From contig NZ_CP016177.1 of the NCBI RefSeq assembly GCF_001677275.1, positions 434,001-498,000 on the forward strand: a stretch of DNA of 64,000 bases, in the 5' to 3' direction. Source of the stretch: Vibrio breoganii (GTDB lineage Bacteria; Pseudomonadota; Gammaproteobacteria; Enterobacterales; Vibrionaceae). Positions 1 through 12,197 of this stretch are shown here, one piece after another (the stretch's first letter is position 1; each line of letters begins with the position of its first letter). The notes under the pieces were generated by a model, which had not been told where the DNA came from, ran no database searches, and worked only from the letters and a program-made list of their open reading frames with translations. Made by a program: the position numbers and the translations under genes.

Positions 1-669
1 ACAATTAACGAATACATTCAGCCTCAGTCTCTAGAAGAGATGTGGGATATCGAAGGCCTAGAGAAGCGTATGAAGTCAGATTTCGATCTAGACCTACCAA
101 TTCAAACTTGGCTAGACGAAGACGACAAGCTTTATGAAGAAGCATTGCGTGAGAAGATTCTGAACACTGCAGTTGAAGTGTACAAGCAGAAAGAAGAAGT
201 GGTTGGCGCATCTGTGCTACGTAACTTTGAAAAATCTGTCATGTTGCAGTCTCTTGACGGACTTTGGAAAGAGCACTTGGCGGCGATGGATCATCTACGT
301 CAGGGTATCCACCTACGTGGCTATGCACAGAAGAACCCGAAACAAGAATATAAGCGTGAGTCATTTGAGCTGTTTGAAGGCCTACTAGAGACCCTTAAGA
401 CAGACGTGATTACTATCCTTAGTAAGGTTCGAGTACAGCAGCAAGAAGAAGTTGAGCGTATGGAAGCTCAGCGTCAAGCTCAAGCGGAAGCAGCTGCACG
501 TATGGCGCAAGCTCAGCATCAAACAGCTGAAAGCCAGTTAGCGGATGATGAGCAGCCTGAAGCTGCAGCTCAAGCTCCAGTTCGCAATGAGCAAAAGGTG
601 GGTCGTAACGAACCTTGCCCATGTGGTTCTGGTAAGAAGTACAAACAGTGTCACGGTAAAATTGCTTAA
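1..669 (+). CDS. secA: SecA preprotein translocase ATPase, C-terminal part (5' end outside window)
   Basis: The frame is open from base 1 and gives the last 222 residues of SecA, the ATPase that drives secretory proteins through the SecYEG channel. The window holds the end of the helical scaffold/wing region ([20 protein letters not shown], then [15 protein letters not shown]), a Gln/Ala/Glu-rich linker, and the C-terminal zinc-binding tail with [13 protein letters not shown] (C-x-C-x8-C-H), which in the family binds SecB and phospholipids. Length and motif order match the end of E. coli SecA. The gene is cut by the window edge, not truncated. A terminator follows at 703-728 and mutT lies downstream as in E. 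coli. Identity is certain. Confidence 0.98.
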   Translation, partial: TINEYIQPQSLEEMWDIEGLEKRMKSDFDLDLPIQTWLDEDDKLYEEALREKILNTAVEVYKQKEEVVGASVLRNFEKSVMLQSLDGLWKEHLAAMDHLRQGIHLRGYAQKNPKQEYKRESFELFEGLLETLKTDVITILSKVRVQQQEEVERMEAQRQAQAEAAARMAQAQHQTAESQLADDEQPEAAAQAPVRNEQKVGRNEPCPCGSGKKYKQCHGKIA

Positions 670-702
670 TTATTCAATTAAGTAATTATGGATACACTAA
701 GA

Positions 703-728
703 AGAGTCGCGTAAGCGGCTCTTTTTTT
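703..728 (+). terminator. Rho-independent terminator after secA
   Basis: An 8-bp stem AGAGTCGC/GCGGCTCT (one G-U pair) with a GTAA loop is followed by six to seven T. It lies 33 bases after the secA stop and before the mutT ribosome site. Confidence 0.85.
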
Positions 729-746
729 GCCTGAAAAGGAGAGCAA

Positions 747-1154
747 ATGAAAAGAGTACATATCGTTGCTGGAATCATCTTTAATCCAGAAAAGACACAA
801 GTTTATATAACAAAGCGTCCTGATAATGCCCACAAAGGTGGCTTCTGGGAGTTTCCCGGTGGAAAAGTAGAAGATAATGAATCTGTCAGTGACGCAATAG
901 AAAGAGAGCTGTTCGAAGAGATCGGTATTCAAGGTTTACACAGTGAGTCATTCCAGCATTTTGATTTTGACTATACAGACAAGTCGCTGAGCTTTGATTT
1001 CCTGTTGATCCATAGCTTTGAAGGCAAGCCTTACGGCAAAGAGGGGCAACTCGGTCAATGGGTCGCTGTGTCGGACCTGGCTAACTACGCCTTTCCAGAA
1101 GCAAACGTTCCGGTAGTGGAGGCGATGATCCAACACTTTTGCGAGGAAATGTGA
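747..1154 (+). CDS. mutT: 8-oxo-dGTP diphosphatase MutT (Nudix)
   Basis: A 135-residue Nudix hydrolase that removes 8-oxo-dGTP from the nucleotide pool and so prevents A:T to C:G transversions. The Nudix box is complete: GGKVEDNES, then REL, then FEEIG, giving G-x5-E-x7-REL-x-EE-x-G. The N-terminus KRVHIVAGIIFN is the usual MutT beta strand. Length matches E. coli MutT (129 aa). The ATG has a strong Shine-Dalgarno (AAAAGGAGAG) seven bases upstream. It follows secA as in E. coli but sits after a terminator, so it probably has its own promoter or relies on read-through. Confidence 0.95.
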   Translation: MKRVHIVAGIIFNPEKTQVYITKRPDNAHKGGFWEFPGGKVEDNESVSDAIERELFEEIGIQGLHSESFQHFDFDYTDKSLSFDFLLIHSFEGKPYGKEGQLGQWVAVSDLANYAFPEANVPVVEAMIQHFCEEM

Positions 1155-1177
1155 ATTGGCTGGATTCCAAAGTGTGA

Positions 1178-2035
<858 letters not shown>

Positions 2036-2040
2036 AAAAA

Positions 2041-2066
2041 CGCCAGCATTTGCTGGCGTTTTTTTT
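2041..2066 (+). terminator. Rho-independent terminator after dapB
   Basis: Perfect stem CGCCAGC/GCTGGCG with a four-base loop, followed by eight T. It begins six bases after the dapB stop codon. Confidence 0.95.
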
Positions 2067-2494
2067 GCTTAAATTTTACGGCCGCTTATAAGCGATTTTC
2101 TGTAAGGTTTAATGGTGTTTTTGGGTGTTTCGCGTGTAATTGGTGTAAAGGTGTGTATTTGTGGTGGTTAACTGGCCAGGTTAACGATTGCTATTTTTTT
2201 TGGATCGCATTTTTACAGCGATGTGAGCAAAATCAGAGCAACCGATAAAGCTTCTGCTATTTTTACACTAAGAAAGTAGGGTTAAGCTTAAGTTTTACCG
2301 GTTTCATATGGAAAATTACACATGATAGTTAAAAAGTTTAGTTTTTATCTGTCATTTATTTGACAATTTTGCGGTGCATCATTAGAATGCCGGCAATTTG
2401 TCTGAGTTCAGCAAATGTGATCTGCCTCTACATAGAGTCAGGTACTTGAAATTTAATTTATTAATTTCGCATATTTATTTGTTTGGAGGTTGTC
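2067..2494 (+). promoter_or_regulatory. carAB upstream region with near-consensus sigma70 promoter
   Basis: This 428-base gap holds no gene. A strong promoter is visible: -35 TTGACA at 2360-2365, a 17-base spacer, and -10 TAGAAT at 2383-2388, with transcription expected near 2395. The leader of about 100 bases contains ATGTGATCTGCCTC at 2415-2428 and an AT-rich imperfect palindrome at 2448-2468 just before the ribosome site. In E. coli carAB has separate pyrimidine- and arginine-controlled promoters. I could not find a convincing ArgR box here, so regulation is left open. Confidence 0.75.
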
Positions 2495-3652
2495 TTGAAT
2501 AAGCCAGCAATATTGGTCCTTGAAGATGGGACTGTGTTCCGTGGTGTAGCGATTGGAGCTGAAGGCTCTGCCGTTGGAGAAGTTGTTTTTAATACCTCGA
2601 TGACGGGGTACCAAGAAATTCTTACTGATCCTTCCTATTCTCAACAGATCGTTACTCTTACTTACCCTCACATTGGCAACACCGGAACCAATTCCGAAGA
2701 TGAAGAATCTACTTCAATCCACGCTCAAGGCCTTGTGATTCGCGATCTCCCTCTTATAGCTTCTAACTTCCGCAACGAACAAACCCTTTCTGATTACCTT
2801 AAGTCTCAAAACATTGTCGGCATTGCAGACATCGATACGCGTAAACTAACGCGTATTCTACGTGAGAAAGGTGCACAGAACGGTTGTGTTGTTGCTGGTA
2901 ACAACCTTGACGAAGCTCTAGCGCTAGCTAAAGCAAAAGAATTCCCTGGCCTAAAAGGAATGGATCTTGCGAAAGAGGTTACTACAAAAGAAGCGTACCA
3001 ATGGAAACAAGGTTCGTGGACGCTCACGGGTGGTCTTCCAGAAGCGAAAGATGACTCAGAACTGCCATATCACGTTGTTGCCTACGACTTCGGTGCAAAA
3101 CGCAACATCCTGCGCATGCTCGTTGACCGTGGCTGCCGCCTAACCGTCGTTCCTGCTGAAACCTCAGCGGAAGAAGTACTGGCAATGAACCCAGATGGCG
3201 TATTCCTTTCGAATGGCCCTGGTGACCCTGCACCGTGTACTTACGCCATTGAAGCAACACAGACTTTCCTAGACAAAGGCTTACCTATTTTCGGTATCTG
3301 CCTGGGTCACCAAATCCTAGCTTTGGCTTCTGGTGCTAAAACAGTGAAGATGAAGTTTGGTCACCACGGTGCCAACCATCCTGTTAAAGACCTAGATCGC
3401 GATGTAGTGATGATTACTTCTCAGAACCACGGCTTTGCTGCTGATGAAGAAACACTACCAGCTAACTTACGCGCAACGCACAAATCACTATTTGATGGCT
3501 CTTTGCAGGGTATTCACCGCACTGATAAGCCAGCGTTTAGCTTCCAAGGTCACCCAGAAGCGAGTCCAGGTCCACACGACGCAGCGCCGCTATTTGACCA
3601 TTTCATTGACCTGATTAACCAGTTTGCTTCTAACAAGCAAGACAAAGCGTAA
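2495..3652 (+). CDS. carA: Carbamoyl-phosphate synthase small (glutaminase) subunit
   Basis: CarA hydrolyses glutamine and channels ammonia to CarB for carbamoyl phosphate, the precursor of arginine and pyrimidines. The C-terminal class I amidotransferase domain has its nucleophile in FGICLGHQ at Cys269, the same number as in E. coli, and the His/Glu of the triad in [12 protein letters not shown] choose the TTG at 2495 as start ([15 protein letters not shown], 385 aa) because GGAGG at 2485-2489 lies five bases upstream and the family begins there. The earlier in-frame TTG at 2483 overlaps that ribosome site. carB follows after 16 bases. Confidence 0.97.
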   Translation: MNKPAILVLEDGTVFRGVAIGAEGSAVGEVVFNTSMTGYQEILTDPSYSQQIVTLTYPHIGNTGTNSEDEESTSIHAQGLVIRDLPLIASNFRNEQTLSDYLKSQNIVGIADIDTRKLTRILREKGAQNGCVVAGNNLDEALALAKAKEFPGLKGMDLAKEVTTKEAYQWKQGSWTLTGGLPEAKDDSELPYHVVAYDFGAKRNILRMLVDRGCRLTVVPAETSAEEVLAMNPDGVFLSNGPGDPAPCTYAIEATQTFLDKGLPIFGICLGHQILALASGAKTVKMKFGHHGANHPVKDLDRDVVMITSQNHGFAADEETLPANLRATHKSLFDGSLQGIHRTDKPAFSFQGHPEASPGPHDAAPLFDHFIDLINQFASNKQDKA

Positions 3653-3668
3653 GTTGGAGTAGAGAAAA

Positions 3669-6899
<3,231 letters not shown>

Positions 6900-6958
6900 C
6901 AACGATTTAAAAATAATAAATAGGCGGGGGTATAGCCTCCGCCATGACAACCTCATTT

Positions 6959-6982
6959 GCCCGCTTTATGCGGGCTTTTTTC
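6959..6982 (+). terminator. Rho-independent terminator after carAB
   Basis: Stem GCCCGC/GCGGGC with a five-base loop, then six T. A second GC-rich hairpin (GGCGG ... CCGCC, 6923-6943) precedes it and may help stop or stabilise the transcript. Confidence 0.9.
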
Positions 6983-7055
6983 TGTTTGTCGTTTTTGCCT
7001 TGATGAATTATTGCATTGATGAATTTTTGGAATGAGTCGCTTGCGCAGAATTCGC

Positions 7056-7077
7056 TATTGTGACGTTAGTCACAATG
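7056..7077 (+). promoter_or_regulatory. CRP-type operator upstream of TSUP permease
   Basis: The palindrome TGTGA-CGTTAG-TCACA matches all ten core positions of the CRP consensus TGTGA-N6-TCACA and is flanked by symmetrical ATT/AAT. It lies about 40 bases before the permease start. Candidate -10 hexamers (TAACAT or CATTAT, 7092-7100) would put the site near -41, the class II activation position, but would leave a very short leader. Control by CRP is an inference. Confidence 0.65.
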
Positions 7078-7116
7078 ATACTGTAGCGCCCTAACATTAT
7101 TAGATGGTCCCTATAC

Positions 7117-7911
7117 ATGGAAGTCAGCTTCGAGGTTCTTACATTTCTATTCTTTGTTGCCGGCATAGCGGGGTTTATCGACGCTATGGCAGGTGGTGGC
7201 GGGCTTTTGACACTGCCTGCTCTATTGGCGGCAGGTGTACCCCCAACGCAAGCCCTTGCCACAAATAAGCTCCAGAGCTCATTTGGCAGCTTCTCTGCTA
7301 GCTTTTATTTTGTTCGTAATGGTCTGGTTAACCTAAAAGAGATGCGCCTTGCCATTGGGTGTACCTTTATTGGTGCGGCAATCGGCGCAGAAGCTGTACA
7401 GTATATTGATGCTAGCCTTCTAACCAGTCTTATCCCTGCGTTACTGATTTTGATTTCCCTGTACTTTTTACTGGCACCGCAAACGCGTGCATCGGCCGGT
7501 AAACAGACAATGTCTGAGGCGATGTTTGCCTTGATGATCGGCGGTGGCGTTGGCTTTTATGATGGTTTCTTCGGACCTGGCACAGGCTCAATCTTTACGG
7601 TTTGCTTTGTGGCTATCGGGCATTTCTCATTAGTGGATGCCACCGCTAGAACCAAGGTATTGAACTTTACCTCAAATATTGCCGCGCTGACCTTCTTCAT
7701 TTTAGCGGGTCTACCTATTTGGGAAATAGGTCTAGTCATGGCTGTTGGCGGGTTTATCGGTGCTCGATTTGGCGCTAAGGTGGTGGTATCTAAGGGGCAA
7801 AAATGGATTCGCCCATTGGTGATTTTTATGTCAATGACGATGGCTCTGAAGCTGCTCTGGGAACAGCATCAGCAATGGTTTCAATCAGTGTTTTTACTCT
7901 TTCATTTTTAA
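7117..7911 (+). CDS. yfcA: TSUP (TauE/SafE) family membrane permease, YfcA-like
   Basis: A 264-residue inner-membrane protein of the TauE/SafE (TSUP) family. Members move small anions, often sulfite, sulfoacetate or organosulfur compounds, but the substrate of the YfcA branch is not known. Family hallmarks are visible in both halves: GFIDAMAGGGGLLTLPALL and ATNKLQSSFGS in the first, GGGVGFYDGFFGPGTGSI and ARTKVLNFTSN in the second. Seven to eight hydrophobic segments are evident. The ATG at 7117 fits family length. A perfect CRP-type palindrome lies 40 bases upstream. The last 86 bases overlap the 3' end of the convergent LysR gene, so the two transcripts would be antisense there. Confidence 0.9.
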   Translation: MEVSFEVLTFLFFVAGIAGFIDAMAGGGGLLTLPALLAAGVPPTQALATNKLQSSFGSFSASFYFVRNGLVNLKEMRLAIGCTFIGAAIGAEAVQYIDASLLTSLIPALLILISLYFLLAPQTRASAGKQTMSEAMFALMIGGGVGFYDGFFGPGTGSIFTVCFVAIGHFSLVDATARTKVLNFTSNIAALTFFILAGLPIWEIGLVMAVGGFIGARFGAKVVVSKGQKWIRPLVIFMSMTMALKLLWEQHQQWFQSVFLLFHF

Positions 7912-8692
7912 GTGATTTGGCGCGAACACAAAGGTGAACAGGACGCACTAATGACTGCAGTTCTTTAAACTCAAATATGTGTTGCGAGGCAATGTTGAGT
8001 GTCTTAATGATTGATTGAGGGATCAGGGCGGGAGCAAGCCCGCCCAGCGCAAGTCTAGCCGCCGCAGTATAAGAGTCCATCTCCATTAATGGGGATACCC
8101 CAAGCGCACTCAAAAATTCCAACTGATAAGTGTTGGCGGGGTTGGTTAGGTCGTTGCAGATAAGTCCTGTGGGCAACTCAGTTAAATGATTACCACTGAC
8201 CACAAAGAAAGGCTCATCAAATAGGTGGAAGGTTTTTAAGCCATGGCGTTTGGGGAGGTACCCTGCACACAAGCCTAATGTCGCTCTTCCTGACTGTACA
8301 TTCTCTACGATTCTTGGGGTATGGTTGGTGGTGATAGATAGGGCTCTATCTACTGCCCGAAAATACTCTATTTGAGTAGACAGGTAACCTGATAACAAGG
8401 TTTCTGAGCAGTCCATTTTGATGATGGCATCGGATGATAGGGTTTGCTCATCACTGATTAGGCCTTGCAGCTCAATAAAAGTAGGGCCGACATTGCGAAT
8501 TAGCGCCTCAGCCGCTGGCGTTAAGCGAATGAGTCTGCCGTCGGGTTCAACTAACTTTTTGTCTAACTTCTTTTCAAGATTCGCAATGCGTTTGCTTACG
8601 GCTGATTGGCTAATATAAAGCTGAGAGCCAGTGCGGCTCATGGTTTTTTCTTTATTTAATACCAGCAGTGTTTCGATACCTTCGAGTAGCAT
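7826..8692 (-). CDS. LysR-family transcriptional regulator
   Basis: A 288-residue LysR-type regulator. The N-terminal winged helix-turn-helix (about residues 2-60) contains SRTGSQLYISQSAVSKRIANLEKKLDKKL, written here in two parts: SRTGSQLYISQSAVSKRI and the following NLEKKLDKKL. A type-2 periplasmic-binding-like effector domain follows. The effector is unknown. LysR regulators often control a neighbour; the convergent TSUP permease and the downstream-on-minus region are candidates, but nothing in the sequence proves it. Its 3' end runs 86 bases into the permease gene, with the C-terminal tail RAASEPSSLT looking like an extension past the normal domain end. Confidence 0.88.
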   Translation of the reverse strand: MLLEGIETLLVLNKEKTMSRTGSQLYISQSAVSKRIANLEKKLDKKLVEPDGRLIRLTPAAEALIRNVGPTFIELQGLISDEQTLSSDAIIKMDCSETLLSGYLSTQIEYFRAVDRALSITTNHTPRIVENVQSGRATLGLCAGYLPKRHGLKTFHLFDEPFFVVSGNHLTELPTGLICNDLTNPANTYQLEFLSALGVSPLMEMDSYTAAARLALGGLAPALIPQSIIKTLNIASQHIFEFKELQSLVRPVHLCVRAKSLKNERVKTLIETIADAVPRAASEPSSLT

Positions 8693-8734
8693 GCTCAGTC
8701 GTGAAAATGTGGAATAGATAGCTGATAGTGTAGT

Positions 8735-8839
8735 GCTGCAAGCTGCAAGCTACAAGCTACAAGCTACAAGCTAGAAGCCACAAGCTAGAATCTAGAAGCT
8801 AGAAGCTAGAATCTAGAAGCTAGAATCTAGAACCTACAA
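8735..8839. repeat. Fifteen-unit heptanucleotide tandem array (consensus GCTAGAA)
   Basis: Exactly 15 contiguous 7-base units fill 105 bases. In order: GCTGCAA twice, GCTACAA three times, GCTAGAA, GCCACAA, GCTAGAA, TCTAGAA, GCTAGAA twice, TCTAGAA, GCTAGAA, TCTAGAA, CCTACAA. Units change gradually from GCTGCAA through GCTACAA to GCTAGAA/TCTAGAA, the pattern left by slippage plus point mutation. It lies between the start of the LysR gene and the stop codon of yadS, ending four bases before that stop. The 7-bp period is not a multiple of three, and no gene is encoded. Function is unknown. Confidence 0.95.
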
Positions 8840-8843
8840 GGTG

Positions 8844-9458
8844 TTATCGATTAAGGGCAAAGGTGGGCAAAGACAAATGCCAACGAATTGCGGCTAAGCG
8901 TATGGATAGGGTTACCGCGATACCGCCTAACATGGCGCTGGTAGAGCTCAGCCCAAGCATCAATAAGCCTACGTGCATGCTTCCTCCAGCCATACAGGCT
9001 GTGGCGTAGACTTCACTACGAAGTACCATGGGGATTTCGCGAGCGAGAATATCACGCAGGATACCACCGCCACATCCCGTGAGTACGCCCATCATCACTG
9101 CAATTAAGTGAGAGTCTTGGTAGGTCAACGCTTTTTCAACGCCAATGCCCACGAAGGCGGCTAAACCAATGGCATCACATACAGGGAGTAGGTACCAAGC
9201 CACGCGTTTGGGGCGTCGCACAATCAGCATGGTGATTAAGCTGGTGACAATTATCACCCAGATATAGCTGGTATCGCCGATCCAAAAGACCGGCGTTGCA
9301 CCAAGCATCATATCTCGGATAGTCCCGCCACCAATGGCGGTCACCGATGCCAGAACCATCACCCCAAAAGGGTCCATTCTCAATCGACCTGCTAGTAGTA
9401 CTCCTGAAATCGCAAAGATAGCGGTACCAAACAGGTCGATAAAGTACAGCAGGCTCAT
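8844..9458 (-). CDS. yadS: TRIC-family (UPF0126) membrane protein YadS
   Basis: A 204-residue integral membrane protein of the UPF0126/TRIC-channel family. It has two homologous three-helix repeats, each starting with a Gly-rich segment: [16 protein letters not shown] with [17 protein letters not shown] in the first, and [17 protein letters not shown] with [20 protein letters not shown] in the second. Bacterial TRIC homologues are reported as cation channels; the physiological role of YadS is not settled. Its ATG overlaps the mtnN stop by one base (TAATG), so it is translationally coupled to mtnN. In E. coli btuF lies between these two genes and is absent here. Confidence 0.88.
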   Translation of the reverse strand: MSLLYFIDLFGTAIFAISGVLLAGRLRMDPFGVMVLASVTAIGGGTIRDMMLGATPVFWIGDTSYIWVIIVTSLITMLIVRRPKRVAWYLLPVCDAIGLAAFVGIGVEKALTYQDSHLIAVMMGVLTGCGGGILRDILAREIPMVLRSEVYATACMAGGSMHVGLLMLGLSSTSAMLGGIAVTLSIRLAAIRWHLSLPTFALNR

Positions 9459-10159
9459 TATGCAGCTTTAACCAATGACAACATGTTAAGAACCATCTCA
9501 GATGAGCTTTCTGCTGCTAGCGGTAAGAACTCTTCAAAGCTCATTGGTGACTCTTTGTCTGCCACATCAGAAATAGCGCGAACGACAACAAAGGGTACGT
9601 TAAATTGGTGACAGGTCTGTGCAATGGCAGAGGCTTCCATCTCTACAGCAATAACAGAAGGGAAGTTTGTACGAATTCGTTGTTGGGCTTCAGCTGTGCA
9701 TACGAAGGTGTCGCCAGTACAAATTAGGCCATGCACCGCGTGCTTATCCGTCATTTTATCTAGTGCAGATTGCGCCAGATTGATCAGCTTCTCATCCGCT
9801 TTAAATGCCGCTGGTTGGCTAGCCATTTGACCAATTTCGTAACCAAATGCCGTGACATCTGCATCGTGATGGCGAACCTCTGTAGAGATGATCACATCAC
9901 CTAGGTTTAGAGTTGAATCGAAACCGCCTGCAGAACCTGTATTAATGATGACGTCAGGCTGATAGTCGCTGATCAGCAGTGTTGTACCTACAGATGCTGC
10001 CACCTTACCGATGCCCGATTGAAGTAGAACGACTTCAACACCATCGATATCGCCAGAGAAGAAGGTGCAGCCACCTTTTTTCTCTTCTTTCATTTGGTTG
10101 ATAGATTGTTTTAGGATGGCAACTTCTTGTTCCATCGCGCCGATAATGCCGACTTTCAT
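9458..10159 (-). CDS. mtnN: 5'-methylthioadenosine/S-adenosylhomocysteine nucleosidase
   Basis: MtnN (Pfs) cleaves the glycosidic bond of methylthioadenosine and S-adenosylhomocysteine. It recycles SAM by-products and feeds S-ribosylhomocysteine to LuxS for AI-2. The 233-residue protein begins [13 protein letters not shown] with the catalytic Glu12. [12 protein letters not shown] carries the ribose-binding Met/Glu pair, and [12 protein letters not shown] carries the catalytic Asp. Length matches the family (about 231). A GA-rich ribosome site (GAGCGAG) precedes the ATG. It is first in a two-gene unit with yadS. A palindromic repeat lies upstream at 10237-10298. Confidence 0.96.
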   Translation of the reverse strand: MKVGIIGAMEQEVAILKQSINQMKEEKKGGCTFFSGDIDGVEVVLLQSGIGKVAASVGTTLLISDYQPDVIINTGSAGGFDSTLNLGDVIISTEVRHHDADVTAFGYEIGQMASQPAAFKADEKLINLAQSALDKMTDKHAVHGLICTGDTFVCTAEAQQRIRTNFPSVIAVEMEASAIAQTCHQFNVPFVVVRAISDVADKESPMSFEEFLPLAAESSSEMVLNMLSLVKAA

Positions 10160-10236
10160 GAAAATCTCGCTCTGATCAATATAGCTATGTAGATAGAGCG
10201 AGATTGTAGCATAGGAGTTTTAGGGAGGAGAGATTT

Positions 10237-10298
10237 ATACCAATCACACTGAGTATTTTAACCCGCCAGAATGAGCGGCTACTTAGTTCGATTGGTAT
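10237..10298. repeat. 62-bp palindromic dispersed repeat, copy 1
   Basis: Perfect 9-bp terminal inverted repeats ATACCAATC and GATTGGTAT bound the element. Pairing continues inward (ACTGAGTA with TACTTAGT, one wobble), and an inner hairpin CCGC/GCGG sits at the centre. The right terminus supplies the first base of the TAA stop of the DUF1499 gene. Read on the minus strand the element aligns with a second copy at 16715-16776: the first 11 bases are identical and 25 of the next 37 match. It looks like a small non-autonomous dispersed repeat. Confidence 0.75.
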
Positions 10299-10723
10299 TA
10301 AATTAATCCTGCTTGTTTCAGCGCTTCACGCAGTGCGTCAGCACGCTTGCGGTTCACCCCAAAATCCGAGTGCCCAGTGCGGGATTCCGAGCGAACAATC
10401 AGCGTATTGCCGTCGATACGAAGCTCAAGATCATCCACAAAGCGGAATACTCGGCTGGTGTACTCGATCCGCAAATAGTCCTGATCTTTGTCTGCGGTTT
10501 TTGCTCGCCCTAAGCTTAATGCCGCTTTTTCAATGTCGTCCAAGCTGGCATTTTCCGTTAGCGTAAAGGGCGCTAGTGTAAACTCTTCACGGCTATCTTG
10601 CGTTGATACACAATTGGGTTTGTCACCACAAGGCTGCGCACTTCGGTCTTGCATGCTTATCTCTCCATTACTGCAGCCAAGTAGCGTTGTTGCAACTAAG
10701 GCTAATGTGAATATCTTGAACAT
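10298..10723 (-). CDS. DUF1499 family lipoprotein
   Basis: A 141-residue predicted lipoprotein. The signal peptide MFKIFTLALVATTLLGC ends in a lipobox (LLGC), so Cys17 should be lipidated after cleavage. The mature part begins with a variable linker, then CGDKPNCVSTQDSRE, EYTSRVFRFVDDLELRIDG and SRTGHSDFGVNRKRADALRE, the typical DUF1499 pattern. The function of DUF1499 is unknown. It starts 35 bases after the gltD-like stop with no terminator between, so it may be the last gene of the gltBD-1 transcript. Its stop codon overlaps the end of the 62-bp palindromic repeat. Confidence 0.85.
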   Translation of the reverse strand: MFKIFTLALVATTLLGCSNGEISMQDRSAQPCGDKPNCVSTQDSREEFTLAPFTLTENASLDDIEKAALSLGRAKTADKDQDYLRIEYTSRVFRFVDDLELRIDGNTLIVRSESRTGHSDFGVNRKRADALREALKQAGLI

Positions 10724-10758
10724 CTTATCTCTCTATATATTGAGTCTACACATCGAAT

Positions 10759-12174
<1,416 letters not shown>

Positions 12175-12197
12175 TCAGTATCCTTACTTCGAGCTCA

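Noticed and set aside
2448..2468. ArgR box before carA
   Set aside because: The AT-rich palindrome lacks the TGAAT/ATTCA half-sites with the right spacing, so an arginine operator cannot be claimed.
8735..8839. CRISPR array
   Set aside because: The units are 7 bases with no spacers, and no cas gene is in the window.
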